Assembly: GCA_016194975.1 (NCBI GenBank)
Contig: JACQAM010000026.1
Span: forward strand, 1-64,000
Source: Bacteroidota bacterium
GTDB taxonomy: Bacteria > Bacteroidota > Bacteroidia > Palsa-965
DNA length: 64,000 nt
Direction: 5' to 3'
Numbering within the stretch: the stretch's first letter is position 1; every line of letters begins with the position of its first letter. The notes below the pieces were generated by a model, which had not been told where the DNA came from, ran no database searches, and saw only the letters and a program-made list of their open reading frames with translations. The position numbers and the translations under genes were made by a program. Positions 33,691 through 42,400 of this stretch are shown here, piece after piece.

Positions 33691-35032
33691 GAAGTGCATC
33701 ACGCAATTTTTTCAGTCTTAATGTTATTGCATTTTTGTGAGCGAAAAGTCCTTCGGCTTCTGCCATAATTTCTACAGCAGGGCCGATATTTTTCAATCCT
33801 TCCTGCGATAATTCCTGGAAGGTTATTTTTTTCACAAAACTATCGAGCGAAACTCCGCTCCACGCACGCGCGTGTCCGTTCGTGGGTAAGGTGTGATTAG
33901 TGCCCGACGCGTAATCGCCCGCGCTCTCGGGCGACCATGCACCTATGAAAACAGATCCTGCGTTCACTACGCGTTCTGCAAGCGCGCGCGCATCAGCACA
34001 AGCAAGGATCAAATGCTCAGGGGCATAATCGTTTAAAATATCCATCGCTTCAGTTTCATCTTTCACGAGAATTGCAAAACTTTTTTTCAGCGCTTCATCT
34101 GCAATTTTTTTCCGGGGAAGAACTTCCAGTTGTTTTTCAATTTCATTTCTCACATTATCGAGAACCATTTTATTTTTTGAAACTACCATCACCTGGCTAT
34201 CAGTTCCGTGTTCTGCCTGCGAGAGCAAATCAGCAGCAATAAATTCTGCCGGAACAGTTTCATCTGCAAGCACGGCAAGTTCTGAAGGCCCGGCGGGAAT
34301 GTCAATGGCAATTCCTTCTTTCGAAACCAGTTGCTTCGCACAAGTAACGAAAGAATTTCCCGGCCCGAAAATTTTATCTACACGCGGAATCGTTCCTGTT
34401 CCATAAGCCATCGCTGCTATCGCCTGCGCTCCGCCAACTTTAAAAATATTTTTCACACCACAGATCTGTGCAGCGAAAAGAATAGCAGGATGAATCATTC
34501 CCTGCCCGACTTCGTCATTCCCGTCCGTAATGGCACGGGCAAGCAGGCGGGCATTTTCCGACGGAGGAGTGCACAGAATAATTTCTTTGCAGCCGGCGAG
34601 TTTCGCAGGGATCGCCAACATGAGGACAGTCGAGAACAAAGGAGCCGTTCCTCCCGGAATATAAAGTCCCACTTTTTCAATGGCCACATTTTTTCTCCAG
34701 CACTTCACGCCATTCATGGTTTCCACTTCCACTATCGGAGTTTTCTGAAGAGAATGAAATTTTTCAATATTTTGTTTTGCAAGCTCAATTGCATTTTTCA
34801 ATTCAACCGAAATATTTTTTCCGGCATTTCCCATCTCTTTTTCCGTAACGGAAAATTCTTTCACAGCAAAGCCATCGAATTTTTCCGTGTACGCGCGCAA
34901 CGCATCATCTCCGCGCGTGCGCACATCACGCATGATAGCTGCAACTTTTTCTTCCAGTTGAGAAACATCAGCAGCCGGCCGCCTGAGTTTTTCTCTCAAC
35001 ATATTCAGGTCTGTATATTCAATGACATTCAT
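33665..35032 (-). CDS. hisD: Histidinol dehydrogenase
   Basis: 455-aa zinc enzyme doing the last two oxidations to histidine. Conserved motifs are EKVGLYIPGGTAPL, DIPAGPSELAVLAD and the C-terminal ASGTNHTLPTNGHAR, with Glu and His ligands in PEHLI and EHGTDSQ. The last about 10 residues go beyond the usual family end and are encoded by the dispersed repeat at 33597-33690. Confidence 0.95.
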   Translation of the reverse strand: MNVIEYTDLNMLREKLRRPAADVSQLEEKVAAIMRDVRTRGDDALRAYTEKFDGFAVKEFSVTEKEMGNAGKNISVELKNAIELAKQNIEKFHSLQKTPIVEVETMNGVKCWRKNVAIEKVGLYIPGGTAPLFSTVLMLAIPAKLAGCKEIILCTPPSENARLLARAITDGNDEVGQGMIHPAILFAAQICGVKNIFKVGGAQAIAAMAYGTGTIPRVDKIFGPGNSFVTCAKQLVSKEGIAIDIPAGPSELAVLADETVPAEFIAADLLSQAEHGTDSQVMVVSKNKMVLDNVRNEIEKQLEVLPRKKIADEALKKSFAILVKDETEAMDILNDYAPEHLILACADARALAERVVNAGSVFIGAWSPESAGDYASGTNHTLPTNGHARAWSGVSLDSFVKKITFQELSQEGLKNIGPAVEIMAEAEGLFAHKNAITLRLKKLRDALRPRSVREG

Positions 35033-35064
35033 CTGTACATCCGTTTTAATTTGTAATCCTCCCG

Positions 35065-35943
35065 TTAGATAACCATCTTCTCAATAGGGACCACCAAAAT
35101 TCCCTGCGCGCCTTCTGCTTTCAGTTTTTCGATCACATCCCAGAATACTTCTTCTTCAAGTACGGAATGAACGGAGCTCCATCCTTTTTCGGCAAGCGGA
35201 AGAACGGTCGGACTTTTCATTCCGGGAATGAGTTGAATAATTTTCTCCAGTTTATCATTCGGCGCATTGAGCAAAACATATTTATTCTTCTTTGCTTTTC
35301 TCACTGCACGTATGCGGAAAAGCAAACGGCCGATGATGGCTTTCTGCTCATTGGATAATTTTTTATTTCCGATAAGAACCGCTTCACTTTTGAAAACAGT
35401 TTCCACTTCTTTCAAACCATTCATGAAAAGTGTACTGCCGGAACTTACAATGTCGCATACTGCGTCGGCCAAACCAATTCCGGGTGCGATCTCCACCGAA
35501 CCGCTTATCTCGTGAATTTCCGCAACGACTTTTTTCTTCTTCAGAAATTTTTCCAGTACATTCTTATAGGTGGTAGCAATTCTTTTGCCGCGCAAATCTT
35601 TCACCGAAGCATATTGATCTCCTTTCGGAATAGCAATGGATAATCTGCATTTTCCGAAACCGAGTCGTTCTACAATTTTCACATCGCTGTTTGCTTCCAC
35701 CAAAACATTTTCACCGACAATACCGATATCCGCAACACCTTCCGCGACATATTCGGGAATATCATCATCGCGCAGGAAAAAAACTTCCAGCGGAAAATTC
35801 TGTGCTTCTGTTTTCAGTTTGCCTGCCCGTCCGTCAGGCGGGTTCAGCCCGTTACTGAATTCTATTCCGCATTCTTTTAAAAGGCGGATGGAATCATCAT
35901 AAAGTCGTCCTGATTTCTGAATGGCAATTCTGAGTTTTCTCAT
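35065..35943 (-). CDS. hisG: ATP phosphoribosyltransferase, long form
   Basis: 292-aa long-form HisG, the committed step of histidine synthesis. PRPP-binding signature SSGSTLFMNGL lies near residue 160, and the C-terminal ACT-like regulatory domain (about residues 220-292) allows feedback inhibition without HisZ. First structural gene of the block, preceded by promoter, leader peptide and attenuator. Confidence 0.95.
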   Translation of the reverse strand: MRKLRIAIQKSGRLYDDSIRLLKECGIEFSNGLNPPDGRAGKLKTEAQNFPLEVFFLRDDDIPEYVAEGVADIGIVGENVLVEANSDVKIVERLGFGKCRLSIAIPKGDQYASVKDLRGKRIATTYKNVLEKFLKKKKVVAEIHEISGSVEIAPGIGLADAVCDIVSSGSTLFMNGLKEVETVFKSEAVLIGNKKLSNEQKAIIGRLLFRIRAVRKAKKNKYVLLNAPNDKLEKIIQLIPGMKSPTVLPLAEKGWSSVHSVLEEEVFWDVIEKLKAEGAQGILVVPIEKMVI

Positions 35944-35961
35944 ATTGGTTTGTATTGAAAT

Positions 35962-35991
35962 AAAAAAGGGCTTACCATTTCCGGCAAGCCC
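35962..35991 (-). terminator. his attenuator terminator
   Basis: On the - strand GGGCTTGCC pairs with GGTAAGCCC (one G-T pair) around GGAAAT, followed by six T. It lies between hisL and hisG. A competing pairing of CCGGC just after the hisL stop (within AGCCGGCT) with GCCGG in the terminator 5' arm is possible but only 5 bp. Confidence 0.75.
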
Positions 35992-36027
35992 CTTTGCTAT
36001 TGAGTATGAAACATACCACCAGCCGGC

Positions 36028-36078
36028 TCACCATGAGGGTGTGCTTGCGTGATGATGGTTATGAGTTGTTGTTTTCAT
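36028..36078 (-). CDS. hisL: his operon leader peptide
   Basis: Short open frame MKTTTHNHHHASTPSW followed by TGA, with four His codons among five consecutive positions (H-N-H-H-H). It starts 12 nt after the -7 box of a consensus promoter and lies just before a terminator hairpin, the arrangement of ribosome-mediated histidine attenuation. Between it and the terminator is a small hairpin GTATG-TTT-CATAC. Confidence 0.82.
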   Translation of the reverse strand: MKTTTHNHHHASTPSW

Positions 36079-36090
36079 TGAATGAGGGGG

Positions 36091-36123
36091 CAAATCTAAA
36101 GAAAAAGAGAGTGAATTTCCAAA
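36091..36123 (-). promoter_or_regulatory. his operon promoter
   Basis: On the - strand TTTG (36123-36120), a 21-nt spacer and TAGATTTG (36098-36091) match the Bacteroidota consensus exactly. The rest of the 344-base gap to the next + strand gene (36124-36422) holds nothing else I can recognise. Confidence 0.7.
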
Positions 36124-36422
36124 TGTTGCCTTAATAAGGATTGTAAAAAATGATTTTTAAACCGCATTTCATCGCTTTCCGAGTTAGAACTTTTACTGAA
36201 TTCCACCTGCGTTGCGTTCTTTTCTGCAAAAAATGCAAAAAAATGCAAAGCATAATTGATTCTTGTGTTTCGCTGGCACATTCCGTTACAAAAAAATTTC
36301 TCCCCGCGATATTCCGTTTCTCCACCCTTTTTTATCGCCGCATGTTTGTGATGTCAAAAGACAAATAAAAAAATCCAAACACCAAATTCCAAACAATAAC
36401 AAAATCTAAAAACCTGACCAAC

Positions 36423-37253
36423 ATGAAAAACATCATCTCCATCATCGCGCTTGTTCTTCTTTCTTTTACAATGAAAGCACAGGACACCTTAAAACTGAAA
36501 AACGGAACGAAAGTTCTCGGGGCGGTAACTGAAGTTTCTTCTTCAGAAGTAAAATTCAGAAAAACTGCCGACGGTCCTATTTATGTAATGCACAAAGATG
36601 AGATCGCATCCATTTCTTACCAGAACGGAATGGAAGAAGTATTTGACAACACATCATCTTCTTCCTCTTCTTCCTCGAACACAAATTCCGGTTCTTCCAA
36701 TTCATCTGCCAACAACGAATCTAAAAAGATCGGAAATTATAATGGTAATGATGAAGGATTCACAACCGGGAAAAAACATTACGGCGGCCCGCGTATAGGA
36801 ATGACTGCGATCAGTGACGGAACAATTTCAAAATCGATCGGCACGAATGTTATTTCTCAATTCGGCTGGCAATTCGAAACACGTTTTTTCACTGTCGACA
36901 ATGGTTCATCAGGATTATTTGAATTTGTTCCCATGCTCGGCGGACTTGAAAGAGGAGCATTTCTTCCCAGCGCAAGTGCATTGATCGGATTCAGAACCGG
37001 CAGCGGATATGAAATCGGTTGCGGCCCTAATTTATCACGCTCCGGTTTCGGAATGGTTTTCGCAGGCGGCGCATCTTTTCAAATGGGACACGTTTGTTTC
37101 CCTGTGAATATTGCGTTCCAACCAAACATTTCCAAGAGCTATACGTCTGCGTCCTACGATTATGTTACCGGCCAGTACACAGAGCATACACAAAAACTCA
37201 ATTCAGGATTCCGCCTGAGTCTTCTCATCGGTTTCAATGCAAGAAGCAACTGA
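36423..37253 (+). CDS. Secreted/outer-membrane protein, unknown
   Basis: 276-aa protein with a signal peptide ending MKAQ. An N-terminal small beta domain (about residues 20-75, DTLKLKNGTKVLGAVTEV) is followed by a Ser/Asn-rich linker with a run of eight Ser, then a C-terminal segment of amphipathic strands suggestive of a beta barrel or sandwich. The N-terminal D-T-L-x-K-x-G-x-x-x domain recurs in the next gene, 32 nt downstream. Function unknown. Confidence 0.6.
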   Translation: MKNIISIIALVLLSFTMKAQDTLKLKNGTKVLGAVTEVSSSEVKFRKTADGPIYVMHKDEIASISYQNGMEEVFDNTSSSSSSSSNTNSGSSNSSANNESKKIGNYNGNDEGFTTGKKHYGGPRIGMTAISDGTISKSIGTNVISQFGWQFETRFFTVDNGSSGLFEFVPMLGGLERGAFLPSASALIGFRTGSGYEIGCGPNLSRSGFGMVFAGGASFQMGHVCFPVNIAFQPNISKSYTSASYDYVTGQYTEHTQKLNSGFRLSLLIGFNARSN

Positions 37254-37285
37254 GTAATTTTTTATTCAACCAAAAAAAAACTGAC

Positions 37286-38065
37286 ATGAAAAATTTCATC
37301 CTCTCTGCGCTTGCACTGCTCATTGGCACCTGCACATTCGCGCAAGACACACTGGTAAAAAAAGACGGAGCCGTATTGCCGGTTTATCTTTTCGATTCCG
37401 ATTCGCTCATGATCTCTTACAAAGGAACCGATACAACTGTGAACGAAGTAAATGTTCTGCAGAAAAAAGATCTGTTGCTTCTGAAACACAGGAATGGTGC
37501 CGTGGAAATATTTTTTTCCAACGACACACTCATCACCATGAATGGAGCCATCGTGTTGTGCAAAGTGATCGAGATAGCGCCGGAGATCATCACCACATTT
37601 TCCTACACAGGAAGAGTGAATGAAACGGCGGCATTACCCTCCTCGGAAGTTTTTGCAATTCGTTTTCACGATGGATCCTCTGAACTTGTCGATCATTCGG
37701 AAAATAAAGAGGAGCCGGTTTTCACAATGGATTATTACAAAATGGGGCAGGCCGATGCGAAGAAATATTTCAAAACATCCGGTGGCGCAATCATTGGTGA
37801 AGTAGTATCGGGCATGTGTACTTACGTCTATTTCCTCGGGCTTATTCCAGGTATAGCGATCTCCACGCATACTCCGAAAAATATTCACTGCGCAGAAAAT
37901 CCGAATGATGCATTACTCAACACGAATGAAGCTTACAAAGCCGGGTTCGTGGATGCAGCGAAAAGAAAGAAAAGTAAAGATTGCTGGATCGCTTATGGAT
38001 GCGGCGTTGTAGTTCCGATTGGCCTTGCAGTTGCCATCCTTTACACGATCGATGATGGATTCTGA
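37286..38065 (+). CDS. Secreted protein sharing N-terminal domain with its upstream neighbour
   Basis: 259-aa protein; start set at MKNFILSALALL (37286), which begins a signal peptide ending TFAQ. Two related short beta units (DTLVKKDGAVLPVYLFDSD and NDTLITMNGAIVLCKVIEI) lie in the first 110 residues. The C-terminal half has hydrophobic segments near residues 172-193 and 235-254 that may be TM helices. Tail sequence is rich in Cys. Function unknown; probably co-transcribed with the previous gene. Confidence 0.55.
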   Translation: MKNFILSALALLIGTCTFAQDTLVKKDGAVLPVYLFDSDSLMISYKGTDTTVNEVNVLQKKDLLLLKHRNGAVEIFFSNDTLITMNGAIVLCKVIEIAPEIITTFSYTGRVNETAALPSSEVFAIRFHDGSSELVDHSENKEEPVFTMDYYKMGQADAKKYFKTSGGAIIGEVVSGMCTYVYFLGLIPGIAISTHTPKNIHCAENPNDALLNTNEAYKAGFVDAAKRKKSKDCWIAYGCGVVVPIGLAVAILYTIDDGF

Positions 38066-38116
38066 TCGCAAAAGTAAAGTTCGAAAAGTTTAACGAAGAA
38101 TATCATATTGAACAGC

Positions 38117-38146
38117 AAACCGGTCTTTTTCATGGCCGGTTTTTTT
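38117..38146 (+). terminator. Terminator after the secreted-protein pair
   Basis: AAACCGGTC (38117-38125) pairs with GGCCGGTTT (38134-38142) with one G-T pair, followed by a T run to 38146. Confidence 0.7.
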
Positions 38147-38220
38147 GCATTCATCTATTTTAACATTAACTAAGAAATGCTGAAATAAAAATTTGTTTTT
38201 CTTTGCGCAAACAATAAGTC

Positions 38221-39081
38221 ATGAAAAAAATTTTACTCCTCTCTTCCGTCACCCTCCTGTTTTTCAGTTTCACCGGCGAAAAAAAAGCTTACGTGATTTA
38301 CAATTCAAAAGGGAAAGTGACGAGTTATAAAAACCTTCTTGATGCAGCGAAAGAAGCAGACATCGTGATGTTCGGCGAAGAACATGATAATCCTATCTGT
38401 CACTGGCTGGAACTGGAACTGACAAAGGATCTTTACAATTTTAAAAAAAATAATCTTGTACTCGGTGCAGAAATGTTTGAACGCGATCAGCAGAATTTTC
38501 TCACAGAATATCTCGATGGAAAAATTTCTGACAAAGTTTTCCGCGATACCACAAATCTCTGGTCGAATTTCGGAACGGATTATAAACCCTTAGTTGATTT
38601 TGCCAAAGACAATCACCTCGCTTTCATTGCCACGAATGTTCCGCGCCGTTATGCCAACATGGTTTACAAACACGGCCTGTCAGCGCTCGATACTTTGAAA
38701 CCGAACGAAAAAAATTTCATCGCTCCTCTTCCGATAAAATATGACAGCACGGTGAGAGCTTACAAAGAAATTTTTGAAAATGCAGGCGGGCACGGCGGAC
38801 AAAATCTTCCGAAGGCGCAGGCGCTGAAAGATGCGACCATGGCTTATTTTCTATTGCAGAACTGGAAACCCGGCGAAACTTTCATTCATTACAACGGCGC
38901 TTATCACAGCAACAATCATTCGGGACTCGTGTGGTATCTCGGGCAAAGCAATCCTTCCCTGAAAATCCTTGTGATCTCTTCCACTACACAATCTGATATC
39001 AGTAAAATCGATTCGGCTTCTAAAGGTTCCGGTGATTTTATTATTTGCATTCCGGATGATATGACGAGGACGATGGAATAA
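38221..39081 (+). CDS. ChaN-like haem/iron-binding-fold protein
   Basis: 286-aa protein with a short N-terminal hydrophobic export segment. It has the ChaN-family pattern: MFGEEHDNPICH near residue 57, LGAEMFERDQQNFLTEYLDG, and the late HYNGAYHSNNHSGLVWYL. His and Glu residues in the first and last motifs are those conserved in this family, which includes haem-binding lipoproteins. A role in iron or haem handling is inferred from the family. Single-gene unit after a terminator. Confidence 0.7.
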   Translation: MKKILLLSSVTLLFFSFTGEKKAYVIYNSKGKVTSYKNLLDAAKEADIVMFGEEHDNPICHWLELELTKDLYNFKKNNLVLGAEMFERDQQNFLTEYLDGKISDKVFRDTTNLWSNFGTDYKPLVDFAKDNHLAFIATNVPRRYANMVYKHGLSALDTLKPNEKNFIAPLPIKYDSTVRAYKEIFENAGGHGGQNLPKAQALKDATMAYFLLQNWKPGETFIHYNGAYHSNNHSGLVWYLGQSNPSLKILVISSTTQSDISKIDSASKGSGDFIICIPDDMTRTME

Positions 39082-39187
39082 GCAGCGGCATTATTTCATC
39101 TACGCCCGATGAGGCAATGCACATTTTCATTGGGGAAATGATAAAAAAATTGAAGGTTAAAATAGGATAACGCTTCGCAGAAATAAT

Positions 39188-41131
39188 TCACAATTTTTTA
39201 TTCAACTCTTCCCATTCCAGCATTTTCTGATCGAGGGTATCTTTCTTTTTTTCGTAGGAAGAAAATAATTCTTTGTCATTCATCACCAGTTGATATTGCT
39301 GGGGGTCATTCAGTTTTTCATCGATGGACAGAATTTCTTTTTCCAGTTTTGAAATTTCCCCCTCTATTTTGTGAATGCGGTTCCGGAGCTGTGAAGTTTC
39401 TTTTTGTTTTGCGCGGTATTCTTCGCTGTCGGTCTTCTCTTCTTGTTTTTCTGCCAGCCCGGATGACCCGGTCGGACGGGATACATTTTTTTTTGCTTCT
39501 TTCTGTTCGAGATCGGCCAGCGTTTCTATTTTTCTTGTCTTGATGAATTCATACACATCGCCGATATGTTGTTTCACATTCTGATTGCGGAACTCAAAAA
39601 CTTTACCGGTAAGCCCCTGCAGAAAATCACGATCGTGTGAAACGATGACGAGCGTTCCGTCGAATTTAAATAATGCATTTTTGAGAACTTCTTTCGAACG
39701 GATATCGAGGTGATTGGTCGGTTCATCGAGAATAAGAAGATTGTGCGGCTCGAGGAGAAGTTTGCACAAAGCAAGTCGCGTACGTTCACCACCGGAAAGA
39801 ACTTTCACTTTTTTGTCAATGTCATCGCCGCTGAATAAAAAAGACCCGAGCAAACCGCGCACCTGTTTGCGCACATCGCCAACAGCCAATTCATCAATCG
39901 TTTCAAAAACGGTTTTATCAGCATCCATCATGTCTGCATCGTCCTGGGCAAAGTAACCTGTGCTCACCGAAAAACCTGTTTTCGCTTCACCATTCGTGGT
40001 TGCTTCGCCGTTGATGAGGCGGATCATCGTCGATTTTCCTTCGCCATTTCTTCCCACAAAAGCCACGCGGTCTTCCCGTTCAATTTCGAAATTCACATTT
40101 TTGAAAATAATTTTTTCTCCGTACGCTTTAGTCACGTCTTTTGCTTCCACGACTATTTTTCCGGAACGCGGCGCAGGAGGAAAACGAAAACGGATCTGTT
40201 GGTTGTCTTCGTTATCGACTTCGATAATTTCAATCTTATCTAATTTTTTTATCAGTGACTGTGCGAATGAAGCCTTGTTTGCTTTTGCGCGGTATTTGTC
40301 AATGAGTTGTTCTGTTTTGTCAATGAATTTCTGTTGATTTTTCTGTGCGGAAAGCTGCGTCTCCCTTCTTTCTTTGCGCAATTGCAGGTAACGCGTATAA
40401 TTTGCTTTGTAATCATAAATTTTTCCCAATGAAATTTCTATCGTTCGCGTAGTGAGATTATCGAGAAAAGCTTTGTCGTGCGAAATGATGACGACTGCTC
40501 CGTAATAATCGACGAGAAAATTTTCAAGCCACTGGATCGATTCGATGTCGAGGTGGTTCGTGGGCTCATCGAGCAAAAGCACATTCGGTTTCTGTAATAA
40601 TATTTTCGCGAGTTCAATTCTCATTCTCCATCCCCCGCTGAATTCATCGGTAAGCCGGTCGAAATCTTTTCTTTCAAATCCAAGTCCCATCAGTGTGCGT
40701 TCTATCTGCGCATCAATTTCTCCACCGTCAAGAACATGCAATCGTTCATTCGCATCATTGAGATCCTGGATGAGTTGCATGTATCCGCCCGATTCATAAT
40801 CCGTGCGCACGGTAAGTTGTTCGCTGATGTAAGCAATTTTCTCTTCGAGTTTTTTCACTTCGGCAAATGCGGTCGCCGTTTCATTGAATACAGTTTTACC
40901 GAGGCTAGCCGCCATGTCCTGGCGCAGGTAACCGATAGTACATTCTCTCGGGATCGCAACTTCACCGCTCGTAGGCCGCTGTTCGCCTACAATTATTTTC
41001 ATAAGCGTAGATTTTCCTGCACCGTTTTTTCCTGCAAGCCCAATCCTGTCGCGCTGATTGATGAGAAAAGAAATTCCGTCGTAAAGAGTGAATCCGCCGA
41101 AACTCACCGTCACATTATTGATCGAGATCAT
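39188..41131 (-). CDS. ABC-F family ATPase
   Basis: 647-aa soluble protein with two ABC domains and no TM segments. Walker A motifs are GKNGAGKST and GRNGEGKST; signature motifs FSGGW and LSGGERTRL; Walker B with LLLDEPTNHLDI and LILDEPTNHLDI. The linker is Lys-rich, and the C terminus is a coiled coil as in Uup/YbiT-type factors that act on ribosomes. The start at 41131 (MISINNVTVSF) follows a -7 box by 7 nt; an in-frame extension to 41203 lies in repeat DNA and was rejected. Confidence 0.9.
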   Translation of the reverse strand: MISINNVTVSFGGFTLYDGISFLINQRDRIGLAGKNGAGKSTLMKIIVGEQRPTSGEVAIPRECTIGYLRQDMAASLGKTVFNETATAFAEVKKLEEKIAYISEQLTVRTDYESGGYMQLIQDLNDANERLHVLDGGEIDAQIERTLMGLGFERKDFDRLTDEFSGGWRMRIELAKILLQKPNVLLLDEPTNHLDIESIQWLENFLVDYYGAVVIISHDKAFLDNLTTRTIEISLGKIYDYKANYTRYLQLRKERRETQLSAQKNQQKFIDKTEQLIDKYRAKANKASFAQSLIKKLDKIEIIEVDNEDNQQIRFRFPPAPRSGKIVVEAKDVTKAYGEKIIFKNVNFEIEREDRVAFVGRNGEGKSTMIRLINGEATTNGEAKTGFSVSTGYFAQDDADMMDADKTVFETIDELAVGDVRKQVRGLLGSFLFSGDDIDKKVKVLSGGERTRLALCKLLLEPHNLLILDEPTNHLDIRSKEVLKNALFKFDGTLVIVSHDRDFLQGLTGKVFEFRNQNVKQHIGDVYEFIKTRKIETLADLEQKEAKKNVSRPTGSSGLAEKQEEKTDSEEYRAKQKETSQLRNRIHKIEGEISKLEKEILSIDEKLNDPQQYQLVMNDKELFSSYEKKKDTLDQKMLEWEELNKKL

Positions 41132-41240
41132 AAGTCTGCAAAGATAACAGTTGGGAGTGAGGAGAAAGGAGTACGGAGTATTGATTTTTTTCCGGACTCC
41201 CAACTCCCGACTCCGAACTAAGAACTATCTTTATTCCCCA
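41132..41240. promoter_or_regulatory. Symmetric divergent promoter region
   Basis: On the - strand TATCTTTG (41146-41139) ends 7 nt before the ABC-F ATG, and on the + strand TATCTTTA (41226-41233) ends 7 nt before the transporter ATG. Between them AGTTGGGAGT (about 41150-41159) and ACTCCCAACT (about 41197-41206) form an inverted repeat, so the whole intergenic region is nearly self-symmetric. Confidence 0.55.
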
Positions 41241-42395
41241 ATGAAAACCATCCGCGGCTCCGTCATTTCCGGTGTGCTTATTTTTCTGAGCATTGTTCTC
41301 CTCGTAGCGTTCGCGTGGGTATTCTGGCAGGTGCGCACGATCCTGCTTTACATTCTCATTGCCGCGATCATCACGGTGCTCACACGCCCGATAGAGAAAC
41401 GCATGCGCAGTGTTAAGATCAGGAATAAACCTATTCCGTCCGGGTTACGTGCGGTGATTGTGCTGCTGAGTTTATATGTTCTGATCTTTTCTGTTTTTCC
41501 TGTTTTCATACACATGTTCGCGGGTGAAGCGCTTACGATCTCGCACGTGAGCAGCGATCAATTGCAGATGGCATTGCACGCACCTATCAATCAACTTCAG
41601 AATACATTCACCGACCTTCAGCAAACGAGTGGAAGCACACAATCGCTGGAAAGTTATATTCAGTCGGCAGCAAGCGATATGCTGAAGACGATCCAGTTCA
41701 CATCTGTAGTGAATGGAGTTGTTTCCTTTTTCGGTTCCGCCTTCATTGCATTTTTCGCGATCTCATTTTTCACATTTTTTTTTATCAAGGATGGCGTTTC
41801 CATTTTCGAAATGCTGCTTCTCCTCGTGCCGGTGAAACACGTGCATAGTGTTCGCAACATCATTACCGATTCAGAAATAATGCTGCGGAAATATTTCACG
41901 GGCGTTTTGCTCGATGTTTTATTCGTTACTTCTTTCATCAGTATCGGAATGGCGGTACTGGGTGTGAAGAATTTTCTGCTCATCGGATTTTTCGCCGGCA
42001 TCATGAATATCATTCCTTACATCGGCCCGCTCATCGGTGGCGCATTTGCTATTGTCATTGCAGTTTCTTCCAATCTCACTCTTGATTTTTATTCGGCACT
42101 CATTCCGCTCATTGAAAAGATCATACTTGTTTTCATTGCGATGAATTTACTCGACGCATTCATTGTGCAGCCTTTCATTTTCTCAAAAAGAGTGAAAGCA
42201 CACCCGATAGAAATATTCACAGTCATTCTCATTGCGGGATCGCTTGCCGGCATAAGAGGAATGATCGTTGCTGTTCCCGTGTACACGATCCTGCGCATCA
42301 TTGCTCGAGAATTTTTCAGCAAATACCGGTTTGTACAACGGCTCACCGATGAACTGGATGCGACACCAGATCAGAATCCAATTGCTAAAGAATAA
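41241..42395 (+). CDS. AI-2E family transporter
   Basis: 384-aa membrane protein of the AI-2E/PerM family with about eight hydrophobic segments: two near residues 10-50, one near 70-92, and the remainder between about 150 and 365. Conserved family stretches include FFAGIMNIIPYIGPLIGG and the late IRGMIVAVPVYTILR. Start at 41241 (MKTIRGSVIS) by -7 box position and family N terminus. Substrates of the family are varied (autoinducer-2, ions), so none is assigned. Confidence 0.85.
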   Translation: MKTIRGSVISGVLIFLSIVLLVAFAWVFWQVRTILLYILIAAIITVLTRPIEKRMRSVKIRNKPIPSGLRAVIVLLSLYVLIFSVFPVFIHMFAGEALTISHVSSDQLQMALHAPINQLQNTFTDLQQTSGSTQSLESYIQSAASDMLKTIQFTSVVNGVVSFFGSAFIAFFAISFFTFFFIKDGVSIFEMLLLLVPVKHVHSVRNIITDSEIMLRKYFTGVLLDVLFVTSFISIGMAVLGVKNFLLIGFFAGIMNIIPYIGPLIGGAFAIVIAVSSNLTLDFYSALIPLIEKIILVFIAMNLLDAFIVQPFIFSKRVKAHPIEIFTVILIAGSLAGIRGMIVAVPVYTILRIIAREFFSKYRFVQRLTDELDATPDQNPIAKE

Positions 42396-42400
42396 AAAAC

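Noticed and set aside
36150-36368. 72-codon open frame in the his promoter region
   Set aside because: No start context, composition typical of noncoding DNA and no recognisable protein feature.
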